Assembly (NCBI GenBank): GCA_041390825.1
Contig: JAWKPF010000036.1
Coordinates: 1 to 42,615, forward strand
Direction of reading: 5' to 3'
Source: Thermomicrobiales bacterium
GTDB taxonomy: Bacteria; Chloroflexota; Chloroflexia; Thermomicrobiales; UBA6265
Length of the DNA: 42,615 bases
Each line of letters opens with the position of its first letter. Within the stretch, counting starts at the first letter, position 1. The notes beneath the pieces were generated by a model. The model was not told where the DNA came from and did no database searches. It worked only from the letters and a program-made list of their open reading frames with translations. Both the position numbers and the translations under genes were made by a program. This document shows, piece after piece, positions 15,752 through 24,254 of the stretch.

Positions 15752-17241
15752 ACGTCCTCCTGGAACGGCTTCGTGTTGTGACGCACGACCGTCTGAACGA
15801 GATGCTCGCGATCCCGCAATCCGTCGCTCACCGAGGAGACGCTCGAACTGGCGGTAACCACGGGCTCAAAGGTTCCACAGGAGCCGATACCGGTCATGAC
15901 CAGCGCGCTCCAGGGATCGATCGCCTGCGAATCGACAAACCAGGAGAAGCTGCAGAAGTCGAAAACGACATCGCGCTCGAAAAGCAACGATTCGTCGAGC
16001 ACATCGTTCGGCGCTTCGATCCGGTCGGCCTCATAGAGCGCGAGCGCATAGGGCCAGCGCTCGTTCGCGAGCACCTGATCGCCTGGCTTCATGGCGCTGA
16101 CCAACGCGGCAACTGGTTCGGACGAATCGGGCCACCCGCGGTCGAACGCCCGCGTTTGCTGAGCGGCAAGCAACCCAAGCCCAAGCACAGCGACGCCAAG
16201 CACGATCAGCCGGGCGCGATCCCAGGAGACCTCCGCCAGCGCCAGCCCAACCGCGGGATAGAGCAACACGGTTCCGAGCGCGAGATCGAGATGGACCAGG
16301 GTAGCTCCGTCACGCGCGCTAAGGAGCCACGTCCCCAGCCAGAGCGCGGGGCCCATCAGGAACGCAGCAATGACCGGACGCAAACCTCGGTTCCGATACC
16401 AGGCAGCGAAACCAGCCAGCAAGGGCAGGACGCCCCACAGCACGATGACCGCCCGGACCGCATTTGCCGAGTCGTAGGCGCCGATCCCATCGGAGAGCCC
16501 GAAAACTCTTCCCGGTGACAAGACATCGACGATTTGGGTGGCAAAAATATCGAAGTACACGACCAGGGCAAGCCCCGCCAGCAGCCACATCAGGCCGATA
16601 TCGATTGGGGCGCGCCGGCGACGCAACGCGGCGATCAGCATGGTGGCCGGAATCAGCATCAGCACAGCGCGATAGTGCGCCAGCATCGCCACGGTCAACA
16701 TCGCCGTCGCCAGCAAGAGCCATCCACGATGATCGAAGCGCGCAAGCTGCACGATGGCCCAGACCGCAATGCATGTGGCTGCCAGCGCCGGCGCTTCCAT
16801 CGAGCTCAGATGCCCAGCCACCCAGAATGGGGCGCTGAGCGCAAGCGCGCCCGCCGCGAAGCAGGCAGCCCGCGCTCCAAACAACCAGTCTGTGGCAGAG
16901 CGCAACGCGAGAAACCCCACTGCCACCAATGCAAGCGCGATCAAACGCGCACCAGCGGCTCCCCAGAACTCGTATGCGCTCCCGCTGAGCACTGGCCAGA
17001 GCAGCGACCCGGGCAGGGTGCGCAGATATCCATCGCTCCAGCCATACCCATCGAGCGTGCGCAATCCGGCGAGCGCCGCGCGGGACTCGATGGCCGAAAG
17101 CGAATTGAACTGACGGGCGATGTGGACGGCCTGGAGGACGACGAAAAGCAGCACGATTGCAATCCCGGCAATCGTGAAGTCTCTTTCCTGTTTCCCAAGC
17201 GCGTGCGACCGAGCGCGCACTGCTGCGGCTGAGGACGCCAT
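15748..17241 (-). CDS. Multi-spanning membrane protein, GT39/GT-C-like
   Basis: 497 residues with about ten to twelve hydrophobic segments (for example IAGIAIVLLFVVLQAVHIA and LIVLGVAVLGLGLLAA) and a soluble C-terminal tail of ~110 residues (MKPGDQVLANERWPYALALYEADR). Topology and layout resemble GT-C glycosyltransferases of the mannosyltransferase type, but a clear Asp-Glu motif is missing from the first loop: ESRAALAGLRTLDGYGWSD is the nearest acidic stretch. It is the first gene of the three-gene operon, with a 4-base overlap to the next. The ribosome binding site is weak (GGAAG abuts the ATG). Function inferred from context: sugar transfer or precursor handling. Confidence 0.6.
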   Translation of the reverse strand: MASSAAAVRARSHALGKQERDFTIAGIAIVLLFVVLQAVHIARQFNSLSAIESRAALAGLRTLDGYGWSDGYLRTLPGSLLWPVLSGSAYEFWGAAGARLIALALVAVGFLALRSATDWLFGARAACFAAGALALSAPFWVAGHLSSMEAPALAATCIAVWAIVQLARFDHRGWLLLATAMLTVAMLAHYRAVLMLIPATMLIAALRRRRAPIDIGLMWLLAGLALVVYFDIFATQIVDVLSPGRVFGLSDGIGAYDSANAVRAVIVLWGVLPLLAGFAAWYRNRGLRPVIAAFLMGPALWLGTWLLSARDGATLVHLDLALGTVLLYPAVGLALAEVSWDRARLIVLGVAVLGLGLLAAQQTRAFDRGWPDSSEPVAALVSAMKPGDQVLANERWPYALALYEADRIEAPNDVLDESLLFERDVVFDFCSFSWFVDSQAIDPWSALVMTGIGSCGTFEPVVTASSSVSSVSDGLRDREHLVQTVVRHNTKPFQEDV

Positions 17242-17799
17242 CTTCCAACTCGTCAGATCACCTTGCCACGCACATTGGCGGTGATCGAAAAGTGCTGGAT
17301 GTTCAGCGAGTTCCTGTAGCCTCGCTGGGGAGCCGATCGCCGCCGGCGATCGGTTCGAGAGCGCATGTGCCGGCGCAACCCTGACCCGCCTCCGATGCTC
17401 TCTGTACTGCTGTGGCCTGCTGGATCAGATACCGTCCGGTACGCCTGCCCGGATCACTTCATACGCGCAGGCCTCGGCAGCAGAAAGCATCTTGAATTTT
17501 GGGTCCCCCACTAGTGTAGCGAAGCTGAGAAATTGCTAAAAGGCCGTCCGTACACCGTGAAATGGAACGTTCGTGCCTCCCGCGGGGACCGAACGATACG
17601 GATCGAGCCAACCATGCCAATAAATCCGGAATGACCGGCATGGCCGTGTGCGCGTTTTGCGTCGAGGCGTGGCGCGTGTGGTACCTTCTGGCAGACAGGA
17701 AACAATGCGCACGGCGCTGATTCGGGTTGGCGCGCTCCACCTGAATCGACCGGTCCCAACCGGTGTCTTGCTCCGTCGATGTCAGGAAGATTGGTAGCC
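17242..17799. other. Intergenic region with two adjacent hairpins
   Basis: No supported gene. Two hairpins stand side by side. 17304-17327 has arms CAGCGAG/CTCGCTG and a 10-base loop. 17330-17356 has a 12-bp stem including one G-T pair, core CCGATCGCC/GGCGATCGG, and a 3-base loop. On the minus strand they fall roughly 65-115 bases before the start of the glycosyltransferase operon, within its likely 5' leader. The plus-strand half of the region leads into the sugar dehydrogenase gene and shows no convincing promoter. Confidence 0.5.
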
Positions 17800-19239
17800 A
17801 TGAACGCACACCGACGGATGACACTTTTCGGCACGCTGGTGCTCTTGTCGCTCTTGATCGTCCCAATTGCGGTCGCTCAGGACAGCACACCGACTTCCGG
17901 ATCACCGGCCGCAAGCCCGGTTGCGAGTCCCATTGCAAGCCCAATCGCAAGCCCGGCCGCGTCACCGGTTGCGGTCGAGCCAACGCCAACTCAGATCCCG
18001 GACGGTCCGCCTGAAGGCACGCCGCTTCCAGCGCATATCACGACCGGGCTCTACCCAGGTCAGGGATCGGTCACCCTGGTCAAGGTGGCAGACGGGTTGG
18101 AAAGCCCGCGCGTGATTACTCCGGCGTTCGATGGCACGGGCCGGCTCTTCATTGGCGAGCGCTATGGCACCGTGCGGATCCTGACGGCCGAGGGTGAGCT
18201 GTTGCCGGAGCCGTTTATCGACATCGGCCCGATCGTGGTTTCCGTGCACCAGGACCAGGGGTTGCTCGGCATCGCATTCCATCCCGACTACGAAACCAAC
18301 GGGCTCTTCTACCTGGCCTATACCGACTACAACGTGAACGGCGGTCTCGTGGTCTCGCAATACCGCGTATCGGCGGATGATCCGAACAAGGCCGACCCGG
18401 ACTATGCCGTCGATATCATCAAGATCCCGCATCCGACGCCGATCCTGAACGGCGGCACGATTCATTTCGGCCCGAACGACGGCTATCTCTATATCGGCAG
18501 CGGCAACGGCGCGTTCTTCGGCGTGCACGACCTTTTCACGGCGCAGGAGATGGACCAGAGCCTCGGCAAGATTCTGCGCATCAATATCGTGAACGACGAA
18601 AACGGCACGTACTACACGATTCCGCCCGACAATCCGTACAACGCCAGCTACACCTACCCCGCCGCGCCCGTTACCTTTGCGATGGGATTGCGCAATCCCT
18701 GGTCGTGGCAGTTCGACTATGAAACCGGGGATATGTACATCACCGATGTCGGTGAGATGTCCTGGGAAGAGATCAACTTCATTCCCGCATCCAGCAATGG
18801 CGGCCAGAATTTCGGTTGGCCGATGTGGGAAGGGGCCCACTGCGTCAACTATCTGAGCACCGGCTCGTGCCCGGAGATGGGCACGTTGCCGGTCGCGGAG
18901 TATCCACATGTGGGGTACGGATGCGCGGTGGCAGGGGTGGGCGTCTATCGTGGCGACGACATTCCCTTCCTCGAGGGCTTCTTCCTGGCGGTCGACTATT
19001 GCACCGGCAAGATTCTGAGCCTCTCGCACGATTCCGTGGGCAAGTGGCAGTTCCAGGAGCTGGCCGACCTCTACCTGCTCTTGCTTGGCGGAGGTGTGAG
19101 CGAAGATGGGGAAGCCTATGTGCTCTCCTGCGATTGCGGGCTCGGCCCAGGCAAAGCAGAGAACAATCCCGGCACGGTTTGGAAGGTCGTGAGCACGGCC
19201 AACATTCCGGAAGGAGTCGAGGTCGCGCCGAACGGGTAG
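17800..19239 (+). CDS. Secreted glucose/sorbosone dehydrogenase (PQQ-dependent sugar dehydrogenase-like)
   Basis: 479 residues. An N-terminal signal peptide (residues 1-26, LVLLSLLIVPIAVAQ) is followed by a Ser-Pro-Ala linker encoded by a 12-bp tandem repeat, then a six-bladed beta-propeller of the GSDH type: LESPRVITPAFDGTGRLFIGE, HQDQGLLGIAFHPDY, FGPNDGYLYIGSG, GLRNPWSWQFD and ITDVGEMSWEEIN. Relatives oxidise aldose sugars outside the cell with PQQ. Several Cys residues (HCVNYLSTGSC, SCDCG) suggest disulfides. ATG 17800 is chosen because AGGAAG at 17784-17789 is well spaced; an upstream in-frame ATG at 17779 lacks such a site. PQQ use is inferred. Confidence 0.82.
   Translation: MNAHRRMTLFGTLVLLSLLIVPIAVAQDSTPTSGSPAASPVASPIASPIASPAASPVAVEPTPTQIPDGPPEGTPLPAHITTGLYPGQGSVTLVKVADGLESPRVITPAFDGTGRLFIGERYGTVRILTAEGELLPEPFIDIGPIVVSVHQDQGLLGIAFHPDYETNGLFYLAYTDYNVNGGLVVSQYRVSADDPNKADPDYAVDIIKIPHPTPILNGGTIHFGPNDGYLYIGSGNGAFFGVHDLFTAQEMDQSLGKILRINIVNDENGTYYTIPPDNPYNASYTYPAAPVTFAMGLRNPWSWQFDYETGDMYITDVGEMSWEEINFIPASSNGGQNFGWPMWEGAHCVNYLSTGSCPEMGTLPVAEYPHVGYGCAVAGVGVYRGDDIPFLEGFFLAVDYCTGKILSLSHDSVGKWQFQELADLYLLLLGGGVSEDGEAYVLSCDCGLGPGKAENNPGTVWKVVSTANIPEGVEVAPNG
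17899..17970 (+). repeat. 12-bp tandem repeat coding for the Ser-Pro linker
   Basis: Six imperfect 12-base units (model GCAAGCCCGGTT) in frame with the dehydrogenase gene. They encode GSPA-ASPV-ASPI-ASPI-ASPA-ASPV just after the signal peptide. Similar but shorter linkers occur in the DUF4397 protein (SGSPEASPAAPS). The linker probably spaces the propeller from the membrane or envelope; copy number could vary by slippage. Confidence 0.75.
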
Positions 19240-19246
19240 TTCGGGG

Positions 19247-19509
19247 GTCCTGAGTCCAGGGTCCAGGGTCCAGAGACGAGGGTGCGGTGTCCGGAGGCCG
19301 GAGCCCTGCGACAACCGCACCGGTCGTAGTGAAGGACGTCTCCGCCCTCTCGCGTCCGGGGCCCTGGGTCCGGAGGCCGGGGAGGCTTTGAGGAGCGTGC
19401 TGACAGCAACAAGGCCTCCAGTCGACCGCCTTCGTGCAACCGACCACTGACCACTTGCGACTGACAACTGCCTTCTGACAACCGACGACTGCCTACTGGC
19501 AACTGATAG
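19247..19509. repeat. Intergenic heptanucleotide-periodic arrays (three blocks)
   Basis: This is nearly all of the 339-base gap before the mrp operon. Block 1 (19247-19309) is nine phased 7-mers with model GTCCAGG drifting to GTCCGGA. Block 2 (19354-19381) is four units of GTCCGGG type. Block 3 (19433-19509) is eleven units with model CTGACAA or CTGCCTA. The phase is exact within each block while individual bases vary. Nothing between the blocks looks like a gene. Confidence 0.75.
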
Positions 19510-19552
19510 ACTGGTCAACCGTCAGGAAGGTCCACCGGCAGAGGAGTCCCGG

Positions 19553-19582
19553 GTGAACCGGCGTTTCTTGCGTACCAAATGA
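19553..19582 (+). CDS. Possible 9-codon leader ORF coupled to mrpA
   Basis: GTG 19553 starts a 9-codon frame (MNRRFLRTK if GTG is read as fMet) ending at TGA 19580-19582, which overlaps the mrpA ATG (19579-19581) as ATGA. GAGGAG at 19541-19546 is a strong ribosome binding site for this GTG, whereas the mrpA ATG has none of its own. It may serve translational coupling (stop-restart). It could also be chance, or the true mrpA start displaced by a one-base error, since the basic peptide would fit in front of a membrane protein. Confidence 0.35.
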   Translation: MNRRFLRTK

Positions 19583-21900
19583 ACGCCACGCTTGCCCTGC
19601 TGCTGGCTGCTCTCATTGCCGCCCCGTTGACCGCGGCGTTCGGGACCGCGCGCCCGTCACTCACCCGACCGGTCGCCATCGTCACCACGGCCATCGCGTT
19701 CCTGGCCGCGCTCTACAATGCTGCTCGCCCCGGCCCGGCCATCGACAAGGAGTGGGCCCCCGCCTGGGGGATGCGGCTCCACTTCGAAGCCGATGGCCTC
19801 GCGGTGCTGTTCGCCCTGCTGGCTACCGGGATCGGGCTGCTCGTGGTCGTCTACGCCAGCGGCTATATCCCGCTCCATCTCCATCACGAGCACCGGCCAG
19901 ACGCCGACCAAACGCGCTTCTTCGCGTTCATCCTCCTCTTTATGGGCGCCATGACTGGCCTGGTCATGGCGCAGGACTTGATGCTGATCTTCCTCTTCTG
20001 GGATTTGACGGCCATCGCTTCGTACTACCTGATCGGCTTCGATACGCAAAAGCGCGAAGCGCGCATCTCAGCCTTCACAGCGCTCATCGTGACCGGCATC
20101 AGCGCGGTCGGTTTCCTGATCGGCGCGTTGATGCTCGATGCCGAATTCGGCTCGTTTCAGCTTCCGGTCCTGATCCGCGACATCGTGCCCAACGATGAAT
20201 CCGACATTGCCCTGGTGCTGATCCTCATTGCCGCGCTGGCAAAAAGCGCCCAGGTTCCCCTGCACTTCTGGTTGCCGCGCGCCATGGCCGCGCCCACGCC
20301 CGTTTCCGCCTATCTCCATTCGGCGGCCATGGTGGCGGCCGGCGTCTTCCTGATCGGGCGGTTCTATCCGCTCATCGCGCTGCGGGAGTGGATGCTCGAC
20401 CTGCTGATCGTGGTCGGCGTGGCCTCGATGTTGACCGGGGGCATCCTCGCGCTCACACGTGACAACATGAAGCAATTGCTCGCCTATTCCACGATCGCGC
20501 AATACGGTTATATCGTAACCATGTTCGGGCTTGGGGGGAAAGCCGGTGTCTTTGGGGCGATGTTCGCCATCATTGCGCACGGGCTGGGCAAGAGCGCCCT
20601 CTTCCTGACTGCCGGAACAGTCACCGAAGCGACCGGCGCGCGTGAGCTCAGCCAAACAGGCGGCCTGCGCCGCACCATGCCGCTCCTGGCGGTTGCCAGC
20701 GGCATCTCCGCCGCGTCGCTGGCGGCGATCCCGCTGACCATGGGGTTCTTCAAGGACGAATATTTCTTCGAAGCCGCCGCGCACCATGGCCGCGCCATGC
20801 AGATCATCGCGGTCGTGGCCGCGTCCATGACCTTCTGCTATCTGGCGCGGTTCTGGTGGGGAATCTTCTGCGGACCGGAGATCGGAGCGCCGCGGCCGGT
20901 CTCCTTCACGCTGGTGGCGCCCATTGCCGCGCTCGGCGCGCTCTCACTCATCGGCGGCATCTGGCCCGAACCGTTCGCCAGGGTTGCATCCAGAGCCGGA
21001 CAAGTCGCCCTGCAAAGCGACGATGCGCTCCATCCTGCCTATCACCTGCACTGGACCATCGAGAACGGTATGGCGATTGCCGCCATTGGCATCGGGTTGG
21101 TGCTTTTCCTGACACGCCGCATCTGGTTCGACACAGTCGAGGTGGCCGAGCTCTTTGGCGCGCGCTTTGGTCCGGAACGGGTCTACCGCGCCGGTGTGCT
21201 GAATCTCAACAATCTGTCCGACCGGATTCACTGGATCGAAGTGCGCGACCTGCGCAGCCGCGTAGCCACGGTGCTTGCCCCGGCGGCGCTGATGGTGGTG
21301 ATCACGCTCATCTTCACCAATGCCGACAACTCGTTTCGCATGGGCAATGTGCATCGGGACGATTGGCCGCTGATCATGATGGTGGCGGTAGCGAGCATTG
21401 CCGGCGTGGCGGCGGCATTCCCGCGTGATCACTTCTCCATGGCGCTCGCGCTTTCCGGGGTTGGGTTCGCGATCTCGGTGGTGTTCGCCCTGTTGCGGGC
21501 GCCCGATGTGGCATTGGTGGCGGTGCTGGTGGAGACCCTCTTCGGCCTCCTCTTCTTCGCCTTTCTGGCTCTGCTCCCACGCAACGTGGAGCATGCCGAT
21601 GTCGTCCCCTCGGATGAGCCACAGGAAGCGGCGCATACTCACCGGGTGCGCGATTCGGTGTTGGCGGCCTTCGGCGGGTTGTTGGCATTCCTGGTGGCGT
21701 GGGGCGTGCTCTCCCGTCCGGCCCCGGTCGACAGCATCCTGGAGGAATACGTCGATCTCACCCCGGAAGCTCATGGCGACGCCATCGTGACGGTCATCCT
21801 GGCCGACTTCCGCGGACTCGACACCATGGGAGAGATCACCGTGATCGGCATTGCCTTCCTCGGCATCGCCACCTTCATTCGGCGGAGGCGGTTGCGATGA
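19579..21900 (+). CDS. mrpA: Mrp Na+(cation)/H+ antiporter subunit A
   Basis: Largest subunit of the Mrp antiporter, 773 residues with about twenty membrane helices. It is homologous to the NuoL-type proton channel of complex I plus a C-terminal MbhD/E-like part (DAIVTVILADFRGLDTMGEI). Proton-path residues visible are the Lys in ALAKSAQVPLHFWLPRAMAAPTP and AYLHSA. The usual 'FWEL' Glu in helix 5 is Asp142 here (LFLFWDLTAIASYYLIGF). The complex exchanges Na+ or K+ for H+ at the cytoplasmic membrane and supports pH and salt tolerance. First gene of a complete seven-gene mrp operon. ATG 19579 lacks a ribosome binding site but overlaps a small leader ORF. Confidence 0.92.
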   Translation: MNATLALLLAALIAAPLTAAFGTARPSLTRPVAIVTTAIAFLAALYNAARPGPAIDKEWAPAWGMRLHFEADGLAVLFALLATGIGLLVVVYASGYIPLHLHHEHRPDADQTRFFAFILLFMGAMTGLVMAQDLMLIFLFWDLTAIASYYLIGFDTQKREARISAFTALIVTGISAVGFLIGALMLDAEFGSFQLPVLIRDIVPNDESDIALVLILIAALAKSAQVPLHFWLPRAMAAPTPVSAYLHSAAMVAAGVFLIGRFYPLIALREWMLDLLIVVGVASMLTGGILALTRDNMKQLLAYSTIAQYGYIVTMFGLGGKAGVFGAMFAIIAHGLGKSALFLTAGTVTEATGARELSQTGGLRRTMPLLAVASGISAASLAAIPLTMGFFKDEYFFEAAAHHGRAMQIIAVVAASMTFCYLARFWWGIFCGPEIGAPRPVSFTLVAPIAALGALSLIGGIWPEPFARVASRAGQVALQSDDALHPAYHLHWTIENGMAIAAIGIGLVLFLTRRIWFDTVEVAELFGARFGPERVYRAGVLNLNNLSDRIHWIEVRDLRSRVATVLAPAALMVVITLIFTNADNSFRMGNVHRDDWPLIMMVAVASIAGVAAAFPRDHFSMALALSGVGFAISVVFALLRAPDVALVAVLVETLFGLLFFAFLALLPRNVEHADVVPSDEPQEAAHTHRVRDSVLAAFGGLLAFLVAWGVLSRPAPVDSILEEYVDLTPEAHGDAIVTVILADFRGLDTMGEITVIGIAFLGIATFIRRRRLR

Positions 21901-22337
21901 ACAACGGCATGGCCAAGCAGGCCGCTCGCCTGTTGCTCGTACCGACCTGGATGGTTGCCTTCGCTATCCTGATCAAGGGCTACTCCGATTCCGGCGATGG
22001 TTTCAGCGCGGGGGTGATTGCCGCGCTGGGCGTGATCATGGTGTATGTCACCTACGGCACCGAAACCGCGGAAACGATGCGCCCGGTGCGCTATGCGCGC
22101 CAAACTGCCATGATCGGTTTGCTGCTGGCGCTCGCCACGGCGTTCTTTCCCGTCCTGCGCGGGGAGCCGATTATGACCCACTACCCTGGCCCCGACAGGG
22201 ATGCGATGCACATCGGCGCGCTGGAGCTGACCACACCGTTCCTCTTCGATATCGGCGTGTTCCTGCTGGTGATGGGCGTGTGCGTCGGTATCTTCGATCT
22301 GCTGGCGCATGCCACCCGCCGGGAGCGGCGCTCATGA
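21897..22337 (+). CDS. mrpB: Mrp antiporter subunit B
   Basis: 146 residues with about four membrane helices. Family pattern: ARLLLVPTWMVAFAILIKGYSDSGDGFSAGVI, then VTYGTET and ELTTPFLFDIGVFLLVMGV. The GDGFSAG motif is typical of MrpB/MnhB. The start codon overlaps the mrpA stop by 4 bases (ATGA), so translation is coupled. Essential structural partner of MrpA in the antiporter. Confidence 0.92.
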   Translation: MNNGMAKQAARLLLVPTWMVAFAILIKGYSDSGDGFSAGVIAALGVIMVYVTYGTETAETMRPVRYARQTAMIGLLLALATAFFPVLRGEPIMTHYPGPDRDAMHIGALELTTPFLFDIGVFLLVMGVCVGIFDLLAHATRRERRS

Positions 22338-22795
22338 CGCTGATCGTCTCGCTCGCCATCGGGTTGCTCTTCGCGGCTGGCAGCTATCTGCTGCTGCAGC
22401 ATGACTTCATCAAGGTCGTGGGCGGCACGATCCTGATCTCCCACTCGGTGAACCTCTTCATCATGTCTTCCGGGCTCAGCCGAGGCACCGAGCCGATCTA
22501 TCCCCTGATTCCTGGGGAAGCAATCAGCGATCCGGTGGTGCAAGCCATGGTGCTCACCGCCATCGTCATCAGCTTTGGGGTTTCGGCGCTCCTCATCAGC
22601 CTCATCTACCGCGTGTATGTGGCGCATCGCTCGGTCGACATCGAGCACATTTCCGACTTCGAGGAACGCCTGGTCCAGCTCGAAGAAGAACAAGTTCCGC
22701 CCGAACCCGGCATCGAGGTCCTCCAGGACCGAGAGGTGGACGACGAACGCACGCGGCAGGCGGCAGGCAGCACGCAGTACGGAGGTGGCGAGTGA
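22334..22795 (+). CDS. mrpC: Mrp antiporter subunit C (NuoK-like) with repeat-encoded tail
   Basis: 153 residues. The first ~110 are a NuoK-like three-helix unit (FIKVVGGTILISHSVNLFIM, DPVVQAMVLTAIVISFGVSALLISLIYRVY) normal for MrpC. The remaining ~40 are a charged tail (EERLVQLEEEQVPPEPGIEVLQ), the very end of which (DERTRQAAGSTQYGGGE) is encoded by a heptanucleotide-periodic repeat arm at 22745-22786. The start overlaps the mrpB stop by 4 bases. The repeat probably extended or replaced the original C-terminus. Confidence 0.9.
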   Translation: MTLIVSLAIGLLFAAGSYLLLQHDFIKVVGGTILISHSVNLFIMSSGLSRGTEPIYPLIPGEAISDPVVQAMVLTAIVISFGVSALLISLIYRVYVAHRSVDIEHISDFEERLVQLEEEQVPPEPGIEVLQDREVDDERTRQAAGSTQYGGGE

Positions 22796-22854
22796 ACGCG
22801 CCGATCCGCGGCGCCGTCATGCTGCATGCCGCGTGCCGCCTGCTGCCTGCTGAC
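22745..22854. repeat. Inverted heptad-repeat pair across the mrpC end
   Basis: Left arm 22745-22786 has six 7-base units (model GGCGGCA, GGCAGCA). Right arm 22820-22854 has five units (model TGCCGCC, TGCTGCC), the complement of the left family. The left arm runs into the mrpC coding end; the right arm fills the space before mrpD. The arms can pair imperfectly into a hairpin with a 33-base loop. Confidence 0.65.
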
Positions 22855-22871
22855 AACACCGGAGCCGTTCC

Positions 22872-24254
22872 ATGTTGATCGTGCTGGGGCTGGGGATACT
22901 CTGGATCGCGGGGGTCTGCGTCGCGATTCTGGACGGGCGGCGCAAGCGAGTCGGCTGGCTGGCCGTGGCGGCGCTGATCGCGGCCATCGCGGCGCTGGTG
23001 GCGCTCGCCGATCAGGTGCGCGACGAGGGGCCGCAACAGATGATCGCGGGCGATTGGAACGCCGGTGTCGGCATCGGTCTGCGGGCCGATATGCTGGGCG
23101 TCACCTTCGCGTTGCTCTCGCTGGGCGTGCTGCTGGCCGCCCTGATCTTCGAAGTCTGCAATGGGGTGCGCTCGCAGTCGTTCCCGGCCCTTGTCTTGCT
23201 GCTGGGCGCCGGGCTCACCGGGGTTTTCCTGACCGCGGACGCATTCAACTTCTATGTCTTTTTCGAGATCGCCATGATCTCGTCCTATGTCCTTACCGGC
23301 TACGGCGACGAGGGACGCCAGCTCCGCTCGGCCACGATCTTCGCAATTGTGAATCTGCTCGGCTCGGCCTTTTTCCTGATGGGCATTGCCGCGCTCTATC
23401 ACCAAACGGGCCGGCTCGACATGGCGGGTATCGCCCAGCGGGTTGCGGTGCTCGCTCCCGAGTCGGTCATTCTCAGCGCGGTGCTCATCTTCACGGCCTT
23501 CGGCATCAAGCTTGGCATCTTCCCCTTCCACTTCTGGCTGCCCGCGGTCTATACCGGCACCCGACCGGCGGTGGCCGCCATCCTGAGCGGGGCTGTGGCA
23601 AACATCGGCACCTACGGCCTGTTGCGCTGGGGCGGCGGCATGTTGCCAGACGAATTGGAGACGGCCGCCCCGATGTTCTTCGCGCTGGGGGTCATCTCGA
23701 TTCTCTACGGATCGTTGCAGGCGCTCTCGCGCCGGTCGGTGGCGGAAGTGGTGGCCTATTCGTCGATCGGCCAGGTTGGCTTCATCCTGGTCGCGCTTGC
23801 CATCGGCGGGCCGCTCGGTTTCAGCGCGGCGGTCCTCTTCGCTATCGTCAACGCGGTCAACAAGACATTGCTCTTCCTGACCGAGAATCTGCGCGGCTGG
23901 TTGACCGGGTTTGCCTTCGCGGTGGGTGCGTTCAGTGTGGCCGGGGTGCCCCCGGCCGGTGGTTTCCTGGGGAAGGCCGGACTCTTCCGGGTCGCAGCGG
24001 AGGAGGACAACTGGGTCGTCATCGCGCTGGTGGTCGCTGGTAGCGTGCTCTCGTTCGTCTACATGTTCCAGATCTACCAACGCCGCTTCTGGACGCCAGA
24101 TGCCGGGGACTCGGCCCACGCAGTGGCGAGTCCGACCTCGGTGCGCGCGGTGGTGGTGGTGCTGGCGGTGATTACCTTGCTGATCGGCATTTGGCCTGAG
24201 CCGGTTCTCTGGGTGAGCGATCAGGCGGGCCAGTTTGCGGTGACGTCGCCATGA
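22872..24254 (+). CDS. mrpD: Mrp antiporter subunit D (NuoM/N-like)
   Basis: 460 residues, about fourteen membrane helices, homologous to the antiporter-like NuoM/NuoN subunits. Helix-5 Glu is conserved (FYVFFEIAMISSYVLTGYG), as are the Lys and Pro of GIKLGIFPFHFWLPAVYTGTRPAVAAI and the later Lys in NAVNKTLLFLT. It provides the second proton half-channel of the complex. GGAG 7 bases before the ATG is a good ribosome binding site. The gene is separated from mrpC by 76 bases of repeat, the only long gap apart from that before mrpF. Confidence 0.92.
   Translation: MLIVLGLGILWIAGVCVAILDGRRKRVGWLAVAALIAAIAALVALADQVRDEGPQQMIAGDWNAGVGIGLRADMLGVTFALLSLGVLLAALIFEVCNGVRSQSFPALVLLLGAGLTGVFLTADAFNFYVFFEIAMISSYVLTGYGDEGRQLRSATIFAIVNLLGSAFFLMGIAALYHQTGRLDMAGIAQRVAVLAPESVILSAVLIFTAFGIKLGIFPFHFWLPAVYTGTRPAVAAILSGAVANIGTYGLLRWGGGMLPDELETAAPMFFALGVISILYGSLQALSRRSVAEVVAYSSIGQVGFILVALAIGGPLGFSAAVLFAIVNAVNKTLLFLTENLRGWLTGFAFAVGAFSVAGVPPAGGFLGKAGLFRVAAEEDNWVVIALVVAGSVLSFVYMFQIYQRRFWTPDAGDSAHAVASPTSVRAVVVVLAVITLLIGIWPEPVLWVSDQAGQFAVTSP

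Noticed and set aside
19247..19509. CRISPR array
   Set aside because: Units are 7 bases with no spacers of regular length and no cas genes nearby.
22602..24119. 505-codon minus-strand frame opposite mrpC/mrpD
   Set aside because: High GC leaves antisense frames open; the translation is low-complexity, rich in His/Gln/Asp/Arg, with no membrane or domain pattern.
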